This document shows positions 41,058-51,931 of a stretch of DNA of 64,000 bases, in pieces. Numbering within the stretch: position 1 is the first letter of the stretch; every line of letters begins with the position of its first letter. Below the pieces are notes generated by a model. That model was not told the DNA's origin, did not search any database, and worked only from the letters and a program-made list of their open reading frames with translations. The DNA is from Boletus sp. NGJ. Taxonomy: Eukaryota > Basidiomycota > Agaricomycetes > Boletales > Boletaceae. The stretch covers positions 1,674,001 to 1,738,000 of the forward strand of contig JAGTXK010000055.1 of assembly GCA_019096195.1 (NCBI GenBank). Direction: 5' to 3'. Position numbers and translations under genes: made by a program.

Positions 41058-42401
41058 ATGACTCTCGCCCCCTTTCCGTACGCCTCAACCGACTCTCCCC
41101 CAACTCACCGCCGAAATCTCTATGCCGCCATCCTCGACGACCCCATCGCAGTTCGGATCCTTCAGACCATCCCCTTCTTCTCCTGCGACGACTCTCTCGT
41201 CCAACTCGTCGCCCTCTACAGATCCTACTCCTCACTTCGATCCCTTCTCTCCAGGACCTATGGGAACTCGGCAGGTCCCCATGACTCCAATGCCCAACAG
41301 ACTGCCGAAGAAGAAAGGGCAACGGAAGGGATCCTCGAGATTCGCGAACTTGTTCTCGACCTCCTTTTCATCGAGGGTTCAACTACTCCCTCGCCCTTCT
41401 TACCCATCAACACCCGTGATCGCCTCCTCCACCCCACCATCCTCTCCCTCTCGGAAGAAGAAAGTCGCGTTTTCTTTGCCCCCTCTACAACCACCACGCC
41501 CTCCTACCCCGTTCCCCCGAGACGAAACCCTTCCGTGGCGGAGCGACCCATGGAGAACCTCAACGGAGTCAGAAGCACTAACGGAGTTGATAGAAACTCT
41601 CCAGAGACACGGAGAGCCCAGTCCTCCGACGACACCATTGTCGCCTCCCCCTCCTCCACAAGTCCCAACCCCTCCTCTCGAGGAACCCCCCCAGTACCAA
41701 TCCTCGCAGTTCCTCCCCCAGCCGTTTCCCGACCCACCAGAACCCTCCGCCGACGAGGAGCCATGGTATTCTCGGTCGGCCTTCCCTCTCGCCCCAACAA
41801 CCGAGGTCTTCTCCACGCACTGGGGAACTCTACAACGAGGAGCCCTACTCCTTCCGCCATTCCCATTCCTGGGGCCGCCGCAGGCGCCTCTTCTACCAGC
41901 CATTCCGACCCAATGGCTAGTAATCCCAATCCCCTGCCCAGCGCCGGATCGCCTCATAACCATCGAACTCCCCTCGCCGGCATCCGCTGCTACGAATGCG
42001 GACGTCAAGGTCACCTTCGGCCAGCCTGCCCCCAGTACCGCTGCCCCTACTGTAGGGTGGTTGCCCCCAACCATCCACAGTATGCTTGCCCACGAAGAAC
42101 TTGCACGTACTGTGGAGGACGGGACACGGATACCAGACGTGCCCCAGCCAGGGAGTCTTCGACGACTCCTGGGACCTTACCAACTACGAGGAGAACGAGG
42201 GAGATAGGAGTTCTTGAGATGGAACTTCAAGACTACGAGGAGGGTAATGTTACGGTTACCGAAGGGGGTACATCTTTTCCCCTTCCTTCTCCCCCCGTAG
42301 GACTATGGGACGACCTCTTCTTCGACTCTGACCAGGGATTCCCCTGGGATTCCCCGCGACACCCAACCCAGGCATCGCCCCATTCGGAACTACCTTTCTA
42401 G
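41058..42401 (+). CDS. Zinc-knuckle ORF downstream of pol in B (ORF3b)
   Basis: 447 codons starting directly after the ORF3a stop. An N-terminal helical part (RRNLYAAILDDPIAVRILQT, SLVQLVALYRSYSSLRSLLS) is followed by a long Ser/Pro/Thr-rich region. Near residues 310-355 comes a cluster of knuckle-like units: CYECGRQGHLRPACP, CPYCRVVAPNHPQYACP, CTYCGG. Such Cys-rich ORFs behind pol occur in other basidiomycete gypsy elements; the role is unknown, with nucleic-acid binding the natural guess. The last ~50 codons lie inside the 3' LTR. A second frame (41122-42207, 361 codons) is open over the same DNA and reads plausibly in its middle (SRKKKVAFSLPPLQPP), so the true protein may switch frames. 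Confidence 0.65.
   Translation: MTLAPFPYASTDSPPTHRRNLYAAILDDPIAVRILQTIPFFSCDDSLVQLVALYRSYSSLRSLLSRTYGNSAGPHDSNAQQTAEEERATEGILEIRELVLDLLFIEGSTTPSPFLPINTRDRLLHPTILSLSEEESRVFFAPSTTTTPSYPVPPRRNPSVAERPMENLNGVRSTNGVDRNSPETRRAQSSDDTIVASPSSTSPNPSSRGTPPVPILAVPPPAVSRPTRTLRRRGAMVFSVGLPSRPNNRGLLHALGNSTTRSPTPSAIPIPGAAAGASSTSHSDPMASNPNPLPSAGSPHNHRTPLAGIRCYECGRQGHLRPACPQYRCPYCRVVAPNHPQYACPRRTCTYCGGRDTDTRRAPARESSTTPGTLPTTRRTREIGVLEMELQDYEEGNVTVTEGGTSFPLPSPPVGLWDDLFFDSDQGFPWDSPRHPTQASPHSELPF
42234..42247 (+). promoter_or_regulatory. Polypurine tract of B
   Basis: GAGGAGGGTAA-type purine run immediately before the 3' LTR start TGTTACGG at 42248; it lies inside ORF3b. Confidence 0.6.
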
Positions 42402-43261
42402 GAAGTTACTTCATAACTTCCTTTTTAGGAACCTACCCGTTTGGTATGGACACTCGCCTTCTCTATTTCATCTGATACATGCCTTCTTCCTTCTTGATCC
42501 GATCATAGACATTGCCTCCTCGGCTATGCTCTCTCGCACATAGCCCAGTATTCCTACCTTCCCATTCGGATTCATGCCTGATCCACTTATAGTAATCTCT
42601 TGTCTGCGACTAGATATTACTATATTCGTCACGAAGCCTGCCCTAGAGGGGCAAGGCCTATAAATAGGGACGCGGGCCCTTCATGTAACTCTAACCTAGA
42701 TCTACACATCCTTCCCGTGTAATCTACCGCTTCTCCCGCTAAAGGTTCCACTTCACCTCAGAAGCCTTCTCCCGCGATCTGGAGGTGCTCGCCCTCGTGC
42801 TCGTGATCATCTTCCTCATCACTTCGCACTTGTGCGCCGTCGTTGCCGTAACCGGCTTCTAAAGCTTCGGCAACTCCAACGACCAACAGGGGTTGGTCGT
42901 CGTCGGTCAGGACTCCGCCACTGACCCAGTAAGACCGGGACTCCGCCACCGGCATCACGACCGGACTCCGCCACCGATATTAGGCCCAGTAAGCCCTAGG
43001 AATCAGCAGACGGAAGCTACTGCTCTAGGCCTGCGCACCGGTCTGCCCACCCTCTAAGGATGGGATTCCGTGGTAAATCCGAGACTCCGCCATCGGTCGT
43101 AGAGGTAACGAGAGGACTCTACGTAAAGCTAGCAGTGGTCCCCAGTCTAGAGGGTATTTGGGCCTCTGGAGGTTAAGTAATCTCTTCCTCAAGCCTGCTA
43201 GTCCTATAATCCAACAGGGGGATTATACGGGAACGTGTCACCATTGTTACCCGGCGTAACA
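42248..43261 (+). repeat. 3' LTR of B
   Basis: TGTTACGGTTACC...GTTACCCGGCGTAACA; primer segment TAACCTAGATCT at 42692-42703. Shorter than the 5' LTR by 22 bp owing to small indels. Confidence 0.96.
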
Positions 43262-43266
43262 CTGTG

Positions 43267-43447
43267 TGAGAAGAGCAGAAATTAAAGAGGCGTGGATCAC
43301 ATGAGGTGTGACATCATATGATGTCATAGGTTCTAGACCTATCATGTGATGTGTTCCCACGGTCACGTGACTTATGAAGAAAAGATTTGAAGGAATTGAA
43401 AAGTAAGTGTACGTTTGAAAAGTTTGAAAATTTCTTATATTATAACA
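43267..43447 (-). repeat. 5' LTR of A2, outer part
   Basis: Continues the LTR broken at 34784 after the CTGTG duplication (43262-43266); ends TTATATTATAACA followed by AACTC. Confidence 0.93.
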
Positions 43448-43452
43448 AACTC

Positions 43453-46400
43453 TCTACTGGAGAGCTCTACTGACTTGGACAAGATTGCATTGTTGAAGCT
43501 TTCCCATATGAACCAACTATTGTCTCCCAATGCTACCACAACATCATAGTTCAGCCATCAGTGTCCACTGGGGTCTGATGCCCACATGTATGGGACTCTT
43601 CTCCATGCCATGGTCATCACTCATCTTGGTTGGCATTTATTAGGTTTGCAATAGCTCTAATAATCAATCAGACACTGCCCCCTAATCTCAACCTTCCATT
43701 ACTACTGCACCTCAGTTCATTGCTTATCACACATGCCAATTGAGGTGGGTTAATACAATTATTCCTGATATGGTAATAGAGGGTCTATGTTGACCAGTTA
43801 AGTTTTTGAGCTCTCTGATATAGAGTTAAGCACTTGGTTGATGTTGGAATGAATCACAGTCAACTTGTTCAAAGGTGCTTGTTATACATTACTGAAAGGG
43901 CTGATGAGGGTAGTAGAACAGTGTGTAAATTTCATGTGAGTTGTGGTCAGCCATCTTCTGATGTCTCATGTGACCACAGTCCATGGCTTTGCAGTGTGAC
44001 AACTGACTGAATGATGAACATTGATTGTGATCCATTTTAATTGAGAAGAAGCACAGCAAAAGGACATTTATGCACCTAAAGGTCATCTATGTGTCATTCA
44101 GTTCTCTGGCCAATCTTTTAGTGGATAAAGTGCATAGCCAGACCAATAGAGACAATACCTTGGAAAAGGGTGAATTCATGGGAAATAATGAGCTTATGGG
44201 AACACATTTCCTTCACTTGACATTTTCTTCAATGACAAGCACCACCATGTCTGAAGAACCAAAGGAGTTCTTCCCCAACAATTCATTAATGATGGAAACT
44301 AGGTCTGTCATACACTCTGTGCTTTCAGGAAACACTCACTTACTGGCTATCTAGTTCCTAACTCACTGCATAAAGCCTTTGCAAAAAGATACTCAGTATA
44401 ACTACCCTCCCTAAGCCAATTACTCAAGTATTTTTTCTAGAGTTTACTCAGATTTGCAGAGGGGTTGCAATTGGTTTTGCTATTATGGGATTCATTGGCT
44501 ACTTTGTCAAACTCATCCACATCCCAATGTAAGTACAATACTTTCCTTGTGCCTTGTGCTGGTCTGAAATATCATACACAGAAATAACATACTTGTGTAT
44601 ACATCCTATCAATATTCATGTGCATGTTTGTATCACATTGACTTGATGGCAACAGGGGTGGTGCATAGTCTATCTATCTTCATACACCTCATATTATCTT
44701 GTGCCTCCTATCCTGAGTCTTTTGATCCCATGTATCCTTTCCTACATTAACAAATACCACTGTTGTCTAAAAAGTTGGGACCCTTTTTATGAGAGGTGAC
44801 ACAGTCATCATGGCTTTGACAGTCAGGTTGCAAATGCCCAGTTGCTCTCAGCACCAACAATCAACCTCTGCTAGTGCAACATCTCTAAAATATGAAATCA
44901 TTCTGCCAGAACTTTCATTGTACCACAGTCTAAGTCAAACTTGTGACTTGAGCAAGATGACTGTTCTTAGATGAATGGAATGAGTTGAACCAGCTGTATA
45001 CAAACCATGTTAAGGTATGTGATACAGATAAGCAGCAAAGCCACATGAGAGTATGATAGTGCTCTCATTGTGATATTTTGAAGAGCATCTAGTCATATCA
45101 ACATTTTGTGTGACTACCTTAGAAATGATTATATGTTAACAGGTGCATAGTATCCATGCCTGTATCTGTATGACACATTGCTGTTGTGGTAGTGGTAGCA
45201 CTAGAACAGTGAGGGGACAGACACTATGGTGGTGGCACGACATGTCACTGTCATCATTTCAGCCTTTGTTATGAGAGGGGAACTGGGATGAAGAGGAAAT
45301 GCTCCATAGGACATCTTGGAAACCAATGGAATTCCCCCAGTACTATCCTTCAAGTTCATCAAGTTCATCATTGCCCTTTTCAGTGTACAGATTATAATGA
45401 CAGTGGCTGCCATGCAGCCACTTTCCTTTCCCTTCCTACATATGTATATAAGACCTCCCTTTATTCTTAGCTAGAATAAGCAGAATCCTCTCTTTTCATT
45501 TCCAAAAAGATTGACAATCAACCAATGTATACACTTCCACATGCCTTCTGATTGACTTTACAGGATTTACTTCAATCTCAGTTAGATCATGATCTTGCCT
45601 CAACAGTGGTTCACTAGCACTATTCACACTCATCAGGTGTTCTTGGTGCCCTTGCCTACATCTTGTAACCTGCATGCAACAGAAATCATGCAGAATCATG
45701 ATTTTATATTTCAAAATTCTTAGTATTATATGAAAGGCTACACTAAGGCCTACTCCCCTACCAAGTTTCATACCAATCCATTTATCCACTGAGAAGATAT
45801 GAACAAATCTTCCAGCACCACTATTATTACTAGCTACAACTATTACTTGTTCCTTAATCCTATGACTGGTATCTTTATTCTCACACCCATACAGTATAAT
45901 CACATGACCCTTGCCTTGCTTAGGATGCTGCCAAAATTGCCATTCAATTAGAGCCTTGGTCATATATGCACAAATTTTCACATGCACTCATTTCACATTC
46001 CAGATTCAGCTAGCATAGAACAGGTTAGGCGAAATCAATGTGAGTCAGAGTGAGTCATTGTAAATCAGTATACATAAGTCATTATGACTCCACTTTAGTC
46101 ATAACTAATCCATTTAGTAGAATAGCATAAAAGAAGGTAAGATTTGACTGCAAGACCAATCTTATCTTCTCCCTCTCAAAAGGGCATCTGAGGAAAGATC
46201 ACCTGAAACCTATTCTGAATAGAAAAAAAACCACTTTGTCAATAGATATCATAAGTGGTAGTAGCACTAAGCTGAAAAATATTACCATAAATAGAAATGG
46301 AACACAGCCACTAAGCAGAAAGGCACTATAACTGAGATAAGTCTAATCTAGGAATACCTAGTAGCTAAAAGTTAGAATCTTACACAAGAACTTGCACTCT

Positions 46401-47720
46401 AGTGATCCAATAAATTAGATTTATAACAATCTCTATTGAGTGTGCATTGAGTGATCTAAAAAGGATAAATTTCCCAAAAAAAAAGATGTGATGTCTGGCT
46501 TCCGAATGAGGAGGTGAAGTTACACTAGAAGAGTCTCACTCAAGCAATGACTAGTTGAAGTTCTGAATTCGAGAAAAACCAAGGAGTCATACAACTACTA
46601 GTAAGGCTTTAAGTATGATAGTGGTAGCCCATACCTGTCACCATCAGGCCTGGCAGTTGAGGTAAGAACTAGAATGTCATATGGAAATGTCCATCTGTCC
46701 ATCACATGTCACATATTACACCCCCCCCTCCAGCGAGCCTTTTCTGCTTGCTTCCACTACTCCATGTCCTGATCCTCGATATTTAGAACGTCCTCTGCAT
46801 TGACATCTTCAGAGATTGATAAGGTGTACTCATTATGACCAATGCTGCCATGAGATGAAGAACCAGCCATGTTCTGATCTGGTCAGGCACTTTGTTGTTC
46901 TTCTTTGTACTGCCTCCCTCTTTTACCTCCAACATGGTGAGACCCTCTTCTTCCTCTTGTTAAGTAGCAAACAGCTATAGAATCATAAGCTCTAAGAGAG
47001 AAGACAAGTCTAGAAATAAAGGTCTAGCCTCAAGACCCTTGCTCCAGTAGCAAGTCCAGCAATTAAGAGTATCCATAGCCTATTTCTGAAGCAGATAAGC
47101 TAGCCTCAAAAAGTCTAGCCAAAGAGCTTATACATCAAAACTCAACATCTACTCAGGTGTAGATAAATACTTATCTCCACTATGGTAGAGATAACACAAA
47201 CAAAATAAGTCCAGCTAGGAATAAGCTATACTCCTTTCTTTATAATCATAGTATTTGAAAGAGGAGGAACAACTGGTGAGCCAATTAACTAGTACTATTA
47301 ACTCATTCACTAAGAGAAGCTCTCTAAACAACATCTTTTGTTTGATCTAGTAGATAAGTTGTTTGTCACCAGCTAATAGTCAGATTTGGGGCCAGAGAAA
47401 GAAGTGAGGAATAGCTTAGCATCCTAGTCACTCAATTTCCTGAGAGATTGACACTGGTGGTCAATTATTCTGGGTGCTAACAAACATCTTATTGACCATC
47501 ACATTCATAGTTCAAATAGTATATTCAACAGTAGATATTTTTTTATAATTATGAAACAATGCACCTTACTTGGGCAGTGCTCTCCCCAAGCTCTGATAAA
47601 GATGAGGAGTTACTGATAATGATCATCACCATGGGTACTATCATGCTGCAATACTGATGAGAAACCTATACATACATTCCTCTACCTCATATAACAGTGT
47701 GGTTAACCAGCAATGTTATA
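43453..47720. other. Mostly unassigned stretch between A2 and D
   Basis: It contains the right inverted-repeat arm (43810-44205). A minus-strand frame 45987-45496 (163 codons) has no domain I recognise. At 46720 the minus strand has GGAGGGGGGGTG followed by TGTAATATGTGACATG, which looks like a polypurine tract and LTR start, preceded by a decayed coding-like stretch (NEYTLSISEDVNAEDVLNIE). No second LTR or duplication was found, so I leave it unnamed. The rest is AT-rich without structure that I can support. Confidence 0.35.
43810..44205 (+). repeat. Right arm of the inverted repeat flanking A2
   Basis: Matches the reverse complement of 28584-28235 plus a few bases beyond the A2 insertion point (GAGCTCTC, 43819-43826, against 43460-43467 reversed). 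Similarity is roughly four bases in five by eye. Confidence 0.7.
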
Positions 47721-47725
47721 GGAAC

Positions 47726-48039
47726 TGAAAGGAAAAGCTATCAATGACACTGAGAGTTGCCCAAAGATAAGAGTCACAGTGTAGAATGACAATTCCAAGA
47801 ATATGTATCTACTACATGGTACACTACTATTTATACATATGGGTGTGAGCACGGACCAGCTTGAGGGCCGGTATGGAATGTTCTAGAAGGTGACATAGTG
47901 TTCTAGGTGGTTCTGTGACATACTGTACATATAATATCATTGGCCTAGACGTGATCATTGGCTAAGATATAAGCATTTGTGGGATGCACTTTAGCTAAGT
48001 GTTACAAGTATATACAGAAGTAAAAGAGAAGACGTTTCA
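47726..48039 (-). repeat. 3' LTR of D
   Basis: On the element strand it runs TGAAACGTC...TTTCCTTTCA; preceded by the purine tract AAAAAGGGGGTGA. It matches 54319-54627. Confidence 0.9.
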
Positions 48040-48049
48040 TCACCCCCTT

Positions 48050-51000
48050 TTTAAGAGTTGAGCTCCCAGTCAACCATGATGCTGAGGAGCAAAGGCTCAG
48101 AGTTGGGTAGGGGGATTTCAAACAGGTGGTTGGATAGGCGGTTAAGAGAGGCAGCATATGTGTGGAAGGTTGTGTCAGTGAAGAGAATAGTCTTTTGCAT
48201 ACATGTTGAACAATCACATGGTTCCACAAGGGAGCAGACAGCTGAGGGGTTAGACATGTGAAACTTCTCAACAAGTTTTGAGGTGTTTTTAACGTTCATC
48301 TTGGGTTCCCAGGTGTGCTCTTCTCACGGGTAGCCCTTCTAGTGTATGAGGTACTTAGTTTTCCTTCTGCACTTCCTCAAGTTGATCACCTCTTGGACTT
48401 TGTGCTTCTCCTCCTGCTAGACGATCACGGGTGGTGGCAGTTTTGGTTTGGCTTGGGATCTCACAGTGCTGGCGCAATACAGGGTAAGTAGAGATCCGTG
48501 GAAGACTGGGTGGATGCCATGCCAGGTCTTTGGGATCTCCAGCTTGTATGATGCCTTGCCCACCTTTTGCTTCATCTTGAAGGGCCCATAGTGCTTGTCA
48601 TCAAATTTCTTTGTTGGTTGGTTGGTGCGGATGTGGGTTCCTTCAAGAAGGACTTGCTGACCAACATTGAAGTTCAATGAGGGGGCTGCTCATTTTTCAT
48701 GGCTTCTCTTCATAGCCATGGCTGCTCTTTCTAGTGCGCTTTTGGCTGCCTCATGGTGGCTCTTCATTTGTTCTGTGAACGTGATGGCTGTCTTGTTCTG
48801 GATCTCAACCCTTTTATTGGGGATTAGGGGTTGCTGGCCGTAGTTGAGTAGGAACAGGGATATGCTGCTGGTCTGGGAGTGGTGGGCGAACTCTGCGAGT
48901 GGGAGCCATTCCACCTAGTCCGTTTGCCTATGGTTCACATAGATCCATAGGTACTTCTCGACCTCTCAGTTGATCCACTCCATCTGCCTGGCTGTTTGTG
49001 GGTGGTAGGTGGTGGACAGGTTGGCTTGGATGCTGAGGAGCATGTATAGGTCTTTCATGAACAAGGACACAAACTGTGTGCCTCAGTCTGATATTATCTT
49101 GTGGGGCATACCATGGAGCTTGAACACCTGATCACAGAAGACAGTGGTGACCCCTTGTGACGTGATGGTGTTCATGATGGATGCAAGGTGAACCATCTTG
49201 GAGAAGTGATCAACCATGATGAGGTTGGCGTTTTTGCCCTGTGATTATGGGAGGGGGCTGATTAGGTCCACTGAGATGATCTCCCATGGTGATGACAGGA
49301 TTTTGTTCGGGTGGAGTGGCATGTAGGGGGAGGTGGTCTTCACTTTCACCTTTTGACACACATTGCAACCTTTGATGTACCCCTCGATGTCTCTGCGGAG
49401 GAATGGCCAGTAGTACTTGCTCATGATGAGGTCATGTGTTTGTTTCACACTGGGGTGCCCTGCAATTGGGTGGTCATGGTTGGCTATGATGATGTCCTCT
49501 CGTAGTTTCTCATCGTTTGGGATGTATGTAAGGTCTTTCCACATTACAAGCCCATCCTTTCTGGTCCAGAAGGTGTCTTTCCTTGTGAGCCCCTCCTTTG
49601 CAAACTTCTCATGTTTGTATTGTAACTTGGTTATCCTTGATGTGATGCTGGGTGGGGCAATCGCACTGATGGATATCAGAGATGAGGGAGGTGAAAAAAA
49701 GGTGTTGGGGAAGAGGGTTTGTGAGGTGTTGTTGTGTTCCACCCCCTTTTCAAAGTCTGGTCTCCTGGACAGAGGGTTGGTAGGGTTTGTTTTGCCCAAG
49801 CAGTGAGTGATCATGAGGAAGTACTCTTGTATGATCTGCTGCCACTGAGCTTGACAGTGGGAAAGGTCATGGGGGTGGCAGAAGAACTCAAGGTTCTTGT
49901 GGTCTGTTAAGATCTCAATGGGGTGTGCTACATTGAGCAGGTATTGTCTCCACTTGTTGAGGGCGAAGATGATCACTCGCATCTCAAGATCAGCTGCATG
50001 GTAGTTCCGTTCTGCGTCATTGAGTGAGTAGGATATAAAAGGTGATGGGGTGCCAGGTTTCATTGTGCTTCTGGGAGAGTGTGTTTTCTTCAACATTGGG
50101 ACGGGCCAGTCAGCTATGGTCAAGACCTTTTTGTCATCCATTCTGACCTTGTGCAATGATGAGTCCGAGGAATTCGGTCTCTTTTACCTCAAAGTCACAT
50201 TTATTGTGTCTAAGGTATAGGTGGGCATCGCACAGTATTTGTAGTACTTCTTGTACTATGTACCTGTCGATGCTCTTTGATAGTCCTTGTGAATATCATG
50301 ATATCATCTATATAGACTACCACTGTGCCTCAGTCTACTAGCTCTTTGAATAGCACGTTCATCATAGTTTGGAATGTCGCAGGAGAGTTGGTGAGCCCAA
50401 AGAACATAACGAGCAGTTCGAAGAGTCCACGGTTGGTCTGAAAGGCTGCCTTCCATTTGTCTCCTTCTGCCAATTGCACATTGTTGTACCCCCACTGTAC
50501 ATCAATCTTTGTGTAGTACTTTGCTGCCTTTAGTTTGTCAACGAGTTCAGTGATGAGGGGAAGGGGATAGTGGTTGCAGTGGGTTACTGCATTGAGCTTG
50601 TGATAGTCTTGTACAGGGCAGAGGCATCCATCCTTCTTCCTGATGAAGAAGAATGCAGATGCAAATGGGGACTTGGAGGGGTGTATGCATCCGGATTTAA
50701 GGTTCTCCTTGAGGAAGGCATTGAGCTCCTTTTGTTCTCCCAGGTTCAGAGGGTATACCTTGCAGTCTACCTTGTGGTTTCCCAGGAGTAACTCGATCAC
50801 GTGGTCCCATGATCATCTTGGGGGGAGCACATCGAAGCTCTTTTTTGTGAACATGTCCTTGAACTCGTGGTCATATTTGGGTGCTGCCTCCTTGAAGGTC
50901 TTTTTCTTCTTTTGGACATAGTCTTTGATGGCTACTTCTGTGGTGACATTGTGCATGTATTTGTCATTATCCAGTCAGAATAGCCTGTCTCCTTGTGAGG

Positions 51001-51509
51001 GAGCAAAGTCTTTGTCTGCTTCGTCATCATCTTTGTCTACCAGTGCAGTGACATGGTTATTTCTGCAGTGAAATGAGATTTGTCTGGTTTTCCAGTTGAT
51101 GGCTGGGTTGTGTGTCTTCAGCCAGTTGTGTTCTAGGAAGATCGTGTTTGGTTGAGGTTGGTTACTGCCAGGGCGATCTGTTCCTTATGGTCTTGGACCT
51201 GGAGTTTGATGATGACGAACTTTTTGATCTTGCCTCTGATGTTGGTGGTGCCATTGGCATTGTATACCATTAGAGCGTGGGTAGTGGGTGCATCTGCACC
51301 CCTTTTTCAGCTATAAAGTCCTCATGAATCGATGATCCTGTGCAGCCAGAGTTAATGAGGGCTTTGACCTCTGTCTGCTCTCTGCTCAAAGTGCTCAGTC
51401 TCATAGGGATTTTGAGGGAGTTCCTCTTCATCGAGTGAGGGGATGCTTTTTGAAACTTAGGGAGGTGTTGCAGGTTTTGTAGGACCCAGTGTGTGTTTTC
51501 CGGTGTCAT
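48050..51509 (-). pseudogene. Pol of D, degenerate
   Basis: Protease near 51340 reads KALINSGCTGSSIHEDF, with the catalytic Asp of D-S-G changed to Asn. Reverse transcriptase: FFIRKKDGCLCPVQDYHKLN, YYTKIDVQWGYNNVQLAEGD, FFGLTNSPATFQTMMNVLFK, then after a stop VVVYIDDIMIF near 50310. RNase H tail: HPIEILTDHKNLEFFCHPHD. Integrase: HDHPIAGHPSVKQTHD ... CNVCQKVKVK, ISVDLISPLP, then stops before the YHPQTARQM-like region. GPF module: YGPFKMKQKVGKASYKLEI. Chromodomain near 48300-48400 has KTKYLIH-stop-KGYP-stop-EEHTWEPK. Mixed frames. It once copied and inserted the element; it is dead now. Confidence 0.88.
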
Positions 51510-51931
51510 GGTTCAGAGTTCCTGAATGAGGTCCTGAGACACTTTGATCATCCTGGTATCATGGATGAAGAACTTCAGGTGCCTGATGCTGCACTCAACA
51601 TCAGGGTGCTCCACCTGTGCCTTCATCCATCCCATAGACCATGGGTCTAGCATGTTCAACCAGGAACGAGAGGATGTCTCTTCCTTTCATTCAAGTTCCT
51701 TAGGGTGTTTTTGTGGTATCATTCATGAATCATTCAGTCCATTGTCCCTTTTTACTGACAGGTCAAACTTTACCTTTCAGGGCATTGGACATTGTATAAT
51801 AGTCACTTTTGTCTTAGGTTTCGGAAGGTTCACTTGAGCTTCTTCCGATTCAGCCTCGTCATTGTGGAGAACAGCAAATCAATTTCCTAGCAATGACTTA
51901 TTGTATCATACAGGAGAGCGGCTGGTGTCTA

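Larger units (their letters stand above)
34785..43261 (+). mobile_element. Ty3/gypsy chromovirus B, full length, pol intact
   Basis: An 8.5-kb element with LTRs of 1,036 bp (34785-35820) and 1,014 bp (42248-43261), perfect duplication CTGTG (34780-34784, 43262-43266), gag, a complete pol with chromodomain, and two further ORFs between pol and the 3' LTR. It is more GC-rich and keeps many more CpG sites than the surrounding old repeats. The LTRs differ by several substitutions and short indels, so it is young relative to its surroundings but not brand new. Confidence 0.96.
28585..43447 (-). mobile_element. Ty3/gypsy chromovirus A2, full length, with element B nested in its 5' LTR
   Basis: Sister of A1 on the minus strand: 3' LTR 28585-29051, pol 29063-32728, gag 32734-33888, and a 5' LTR split into 34499-34784 and 43267-43447 by element B. 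The outer duplication AACTC (28580-28584 and 43448-43452) is perfect. Gag is open and pol keeps one frame over 1,222 codons with five stops, so this copy decayed mainly by base changes. Confidence 0.95.

Noticed and set aside
44766-44800. Sequence CACTGTTGTCTAAAAAGTTGGGACCC, similar in style to a mariner tip
   Set aside because: No partner end, no flanking TA pair and no transposase nearby.
45496-45987. 163-codon minus-strand frame
   Set aside because: No recognisable motif and no neighbouring gene context; not enough to call a gene.
46700-46740. Purine run and TGTAATATG on the minus strand, like a polypurine tract and LTR start
   Set aside because: Only one candidate LTR edge; no second LTR, no duplication and no recognisable pol.
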